Source: Oscillospiraceae bacterium (lineage in GTDB: Bacteria > Bacillota > Clostridia > Oscillospirales > Ruminococcaceae). From it: 6,661 nt of DNA. The position numbers and the translations under genes were made by a program. Under the pieces are notes generated by a model. That model was not told the origin of the DNA and did not search any database. It was given only the letters and a program-made list of their open reading frames with translations. Shown here piece after piece: positions 4,288 to 6,661 of this stretch. How positions within the stretch are numbered: position 1 is the stretch's first letter; each line of letters starts with the position of its first letter. The stretch spans positions 1 to 6,661 of the forward strand of contig CAADWC010000250.1 in the NCBI GenBank assembly GCA_900752625.1. Reading direction: 5' to 3'.

Positions 4288-5541
4288 TCAGCCTGCAAGT
4301 TCCAGTTCCGTTTTTGAGCATTTTGACGAATTGTTATACATTGAGTCGGCAAATATTCCGTAACCCTGCTGAGGGTCGTCGATAAAGACGTGAGTTATCG
4401 CTCCGACCAGCCTTCCGTCCTGAATGATCGGGCTTCCGCTCATACCCTGGAGTATACCGCCTGTTTTTTCAAGCAGTTCTGGATCCGTGATTTTAACTAT
4501 CAGATCATGCTCAGCGTCGTCGTTGAGGTCGACCTTTTCGATGCTGATTTTATATTCTTTGGTTTCGTTGTCATCTATTGTGGTATAAATTACAGCTTCT
4601 CCCGTGTGAACCTCCTGTCGGAATCCCAATTCTATTGCTTTTTGGTCGCTTGGAGAGGAGTTTATCGTTCCGAAAACTCCCGATTCATTATTTATTGTTA
4701 TATCGCCAACCGATGCTGATGAGGAGAATTCGCCCAGCAGCTGACCGGGATCGCCTTTTACGCTTTTATTAAATCCGGTTATTTTTACCTCTCCGACGGT
4801 GCCGTGGGAAAGAGGCAAAGGAAGCTTTGTGTCAGCATCGCAAATGGGATGACCGAGCCCTCCGAAAGCTCCCGAGCTTGGGTCGTAAAAGGTAAGCGTT
4901 CCTATCCCGGCTGAAGAATCTCTTACCCATATTCCTGCTTTATATGTGCCGTCGTGGTAAACAGGAGTGAGCGTCGCGGTTTTTTGATCGCTGCCGCTTC
5001 TGTATTCGACCGTGCAGGGCTTTCCCTTTGAGCCTGAAATAATGTCGCTTATTCCCTTGTTGGTGGAAACGCTCACTCCGTTTACGGAAACAATAACGTC
5101 TCCTTTTTTGATCCCACATTCCGCTGCTGGGCAGCTGCCTTCCAGCTTTTCAAGATCGATTACCATTACTCCGTCGGTGACAAGTCTTATTCCGAAGGGT
5201 TGTCCGCACGGAACAAGCTTCGGTCTTGTTATCTGACCGGTTTGAACGTCCTTGATCGGAATCGTTCCGAAAAGCATCAAAGTACTGTCCTCAACTTTTG
5301 TTACGGAAGCTTCCGAACTGTTAATATTCACCTCTGTTTTTCCCTCCAATGATTCTGCTGCCTGAACCGATTGCTCGGAAGATTTGGCAGAAATTGAAAA
5401 CATTGAATTAACTGTAAGCTGACCGCCGTCTGAAACATAGTAAAAATCCGGAAGCGCAATGGAATAAAATCCGACTAGCCCCATGATTCCAAGCGTAACT
5501 ATCCCGATAGCGGCTGCGGCGCTTTTTATTAACCTGCCCAT
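4288..5541 (-). CDS. spoIVB: SpoIVB serine peptidase (stage IV sporulation protein B)
   Basis: SpoIVB is a forespore-made S55-family protease secreted into the space between forespore and mother cell, where it cleaves SpoIVFA to trigger pro-sigma-K processing. Numbered from ATG 5541 (417 aa; Bacillus subtilis about 425), residues 8-30 are a signal anchor, about 110-195 a PDZ domain (GIRLVTDGV to KKGDVIVSVNGVSV), and about 200-410 the peptidase domain. The catalytic triad is intact: H231 in GGLGHPICD, D353 in KITDPELL, and S368 in GGILQGMSGSPIIQ, with the D-to-S spacing of 15 seen in B. subtilis. ATG 5541 is preferred because AAAGGA ends 9 bases upstream; the in-frame ATG at 5550 touches it, so both starts are possible and differ by three residues. 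It lies upstream of spo0A. The usual upstream recN is replaced by a divergent membrane-protein gene. Confidence 0.96.
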   Translation of the reverse strand: MGRLIKSAAAAIGIVTLGIMGLVGFYSIALPDFYYVSDGGQLTVNSMFSISAKSSEQSVQAAESLEGKTEVNINSSEASVTKVEDSTLMLFGTIPIKDVQTGQITRPKLVPCGQPFGIRLVTDGVMVIDLEKLEGSCPAAECGIKKGDVIVSVNGVSVSTNKGISDIISGSKGKPCTVEYRSGSDQKTATLTPVYHDGTYKAGIWVRDSSAGIGTLTFYDPSSGAFGGLGHPICDADTKLPLPLSHGTVGEVKITGFNKSVKGDPGQLLGEFSSSASVGDITINNESGVFGTINSSPSDQKAIELGFRQEVHTGEAVIYTTIDDNETKEYKISIEKVDLNDDAEHDLIVKITDPELLEKTGGILQGMSGSPIIQDGRLVGAITHVFIDDPQQGYGIFADSMYNNSSKCSKTELELAG

Positions 5542-5607
5542 TTTGATCATTCCTTTCTTTTTTCAAATTCCGTTTTTTATCGTTTATAGATTTATTGTTG
5601 ACTGCGT

Positions 5608-5663
5608 CCTGACTTTAATTCAGACCGTCAGGCAAGTATATTTTTCATTGGAAGAACTGAAAA
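5608..5663 (-). promoter_or_regulatory. Tentative spoIVB promoter with a palindrome at the start site
   Basis: On the minus strand TATACT (5640-5635) lies 17 bases after TTTTCA (5663-5658), a moderate sigma-A-like match. CCTGAC (5608-5613) and GTCAGG (5627-5632) form a perfect 6-bp inverted repeat covering the predicted start near 5628. In Bacillus, spoIVB is read by forespore sigma factors, but I could not find a convincing sigma-F or sigma-G site, so this call may be wrong. Confidence 0.3.
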
Positions 5664-5761
5664 AAGTTTCTTTGGGATTTATTTATCATGACAAGATCAG
5701 GAATCGTGGTTTTGCGGATTTGCACAGGAGTTTGAACTGTACGTTAAAATTACGCATGGAC

Positions 5762-5790
5762 TTGATATTTTGATGTATGTGTGGTACAAT
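5762..5790 (+). promoter_or_regulatory. Vegetative promoter of the 5840-6466 gene
   Basis: -35 TTGATA (5762-5767), a 17-base spacer, extended -10 TG (5782-5783) and -10 TACAAT (5785-5790). Transcription should start near 5797, about 43 nt before the start codon. The 298 bases between spoIVB and this gene thus hold two divergent promoters and no other gene. Confidence 0.82.
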
Positions 5791-5839
5791 ATTAGGGCGA
5801 TACCATATAAATATTTTAATACATATACAGAGGTGTATT

Positions 5840-6466
5840 ATGTCAAAAAAGGACAGACTTAAAGCACAAAGCGAAAAACAGCTTATTCTTAAAAAGGAGC
5901 TGGAGCAGCAGGAGCTTGCCGAGAAGGCGGAAGCGTCCGGAAGGTCCAGCAAGGCAGGCGAAAAGCTGAGGAAAAAAGCAAGGAAAGCCAATAATATATT
6001 AACTCTCATATTAAAGCTTCTGATGATTCTTCCGTTCGGATATTCGGCGTTTTATTACGGAGGGATATTTATTGTGGGAATAGCTACCGGGGAAATGGTA
6101 GGTATGCCTAAAAGAATTGCCGTATTTCTGGCAATCGGTGCGGTTCTGTGTCTGGCAGGATTATTTTTGGCGTTTTTCAGCAGATATATACTTCAGTTTG
6201 CTTTTATCGCCGTCGGTACGGCAAGTTTTATGTACTCGGCAGGATATATAATTTCCGAAACTCAGAAAAAGCTTGAGGTAAATTATGTTTCCGACGCAGA
6301 GCTTCAGAAGCTGGATAAGACCTATATGACATATTTCTATCCTCTGCTGATAATGACGTTAATTTCTGCGGTTTTGCTTGCAATATATATCGTTAAGCGC
6401 ATCAAGAAAAAACGGGCGGAAAAGCGGGAGAGAGACAACGCTCCCGTAAAGAGCATTATCGACTGA
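5840..6466 (+). CDS. Unrecognised membrane protein with four transmembrane helices
   Basis: I do not recognise this 208-aa protein. Residues 1-50 are highly charged (KKDRLKAQSEKQLILKKELE) and probably a cytoplasmic coiled coil. Hydrophobic segments lie at about 53-82, 93-113, 116-138 and 166-186, so four membrane helices with both ends in the cytoplasm are likely. A polar loop at 139-165 (ETQKKLEVNYVSDAELQKLD) would lie outside or near the membrane surface if the topology is right, though its lysines make this uncertain. The C-terminus is basic (KRIKKKRAEKRER). No catalytic or transporter motif is visible. ATG 5840 is chosen because AGAGGTG (5829-5835) is 4 bases upstream; an in-frame ATG at 5777 lies inside the promoter. 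It is a single-gene unit with its own promoter and terminator, divergent from spoIVB. Confidence 0.87.
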   Translation: MSKKDRLKAQSEKQLILKKELEQQELAEKAEASGRSSKAGEKLRKKARKANNILTLILKLLMILPFGYSAFYYGGIFIVGIATGEMVGMPKRIAVFLAIGAVLCLAGLFLAFFSRYILQFAFIAVGTASFMYSAGYIISETQKKLEVNYVSDAELQKLDKTYMTYFYPLLIMTLISAVLLAIYIVKRIKKKRAEKRERDNAPVKSIID

Positions 6467-6514
6467 AAGTGATTGGCGTGAGTTTGCAGTAATTTAAAGG
6501 ATTTACGATGAATG

Positions 6515-6539
6515 ACGGGGCAATGCCCCGTTGTTTTTT
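6515..6539 (+). terminator. Intrinsic terminator of the 5840-6466 gene
   Basis: ACGGGGC (6515-6521) pairs perfectly with GCCCCGT (6525-6531) around the loop AAT and is followed by a T-rich tract ending in six T residues (6534-6539). It begins 48 bases after the stop codon. Confidence 0.93.
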
Positions 6540-6610
6540 GTCCGTAAAATATGTCAAAAATCACTGGAAACAGCATTGTAAAACTGTGTAATTTTATGGA
6601 CTGATTTCTA

Positions 6611-6639
6611 TTGACGGCGGGTCTGAGCGGTGATATAAT
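6611..6639 (+). promoter_or_regulatory. Strong vegetative promoter reading out of the window
   Basis: -35 TTGACG (6611-6616), a 17-base spacer, extended -10 TG (6631-6632) and -10 TATAAT (6634-6639). Transcription should start near 6646 and serve a gene or RNA beyond the right edge. Only about 15 bases of the transcript are visible. Confidence 0.85.
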
Positions 6640-6661
6640 AAATTGTGTATCGACACTTGGG

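Noticed and set aside
5551..5700. Sigma-F or sigma-G promoter for spoIVB
   Set aside because: Expected from Bacillus, but only a partial CATACTA-like match was found with no -35 partner at the right distance.
5483..5773. 96-codon plus-strand reading frame across the start of spoIVB
   Set aside because: It is antisense to the SpoIVB signal anchor, which explains its hydrophobic start, and it has no good ribosome binding site.
1..6661. CRISPR arrays, insertion sequences, tRNA or rRNA genes
   Set aside because: No regularly spaced repeats, transposase-like reading frames, or tRNA/rRNA signatures were seen on either strand.

Overview
The window looks like chromosomal DNA from a spore-forming low-GC Gram-positive bacterium. 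It is most likely a member of the Clostridia, and my inference from memory of gene style is the Ruminococcaceae/Oscillospirales. Support comes from a SpoIVB protease gene followed by a spo0A gene, strong GGAGG-type ribosome binding sites, an attenuated L10 leader ahead of rplJ-rplL, and vegetative promoters with consensus -35 and extended -10 boxes. No phage, IS element, CRISPR array, tRNA or rRNA is visible.

Layout, left to right. At 1-510 rpsT (ribosomal protein S20) stands alone with its own promoter, a possible structured leader and a textbook terminator. At 635-1504 there is a one-gene unit for an unrecognised two-helix membrane protein, with a strong promoter and terminator. At 1575-2814 is the rplJ-rplL unit: an AT-rich upstream element, a perfect-consensus promoter, an L10 leader with an attenuator, L10, two hairpins in the gene junction, L7/L12 and a terminator. 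At 2815-3132, between convergent genes, are two large inverted repeats, one of which forms an 81-nt hairpin. At 3133-5541 on the minus strand are spoIVB and, downstream of it, spo0A, separated by 372 bases that hold the probable spo0A promoter. At 5762-6539 is another single-gene unit, an unrecognised four-helix membrane protein. At 6611-6639 a strong promoter reads out of the window.

How the genes relate. L10 binds the L7/L12 dimers to form the ribosomal stalk, and the leader RNA should let excess L10-L12 complex shut its own transcription. SpoIVB is the forespore protease that signals across the inter-membrane space to activate sigma-K processing, and Spo0A is the master regulator that commits the cell to sporulation. 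The spoIVB-spo0A pairing is the classical Firmicutes arrangement, but recN is not found next to spoIVB. The rplJL pair is separated from rplKA and rpoBC, with which it usually travels.

The most notable observation is in Spo0A. Its DNA-binding half is almost canonical, but the receiver domain has glutamate (E56) where the phosphorylated aspartate should be, while the other pocket residues are kept. This may mean an altered or phosphorylation-independent switch for sporulation.
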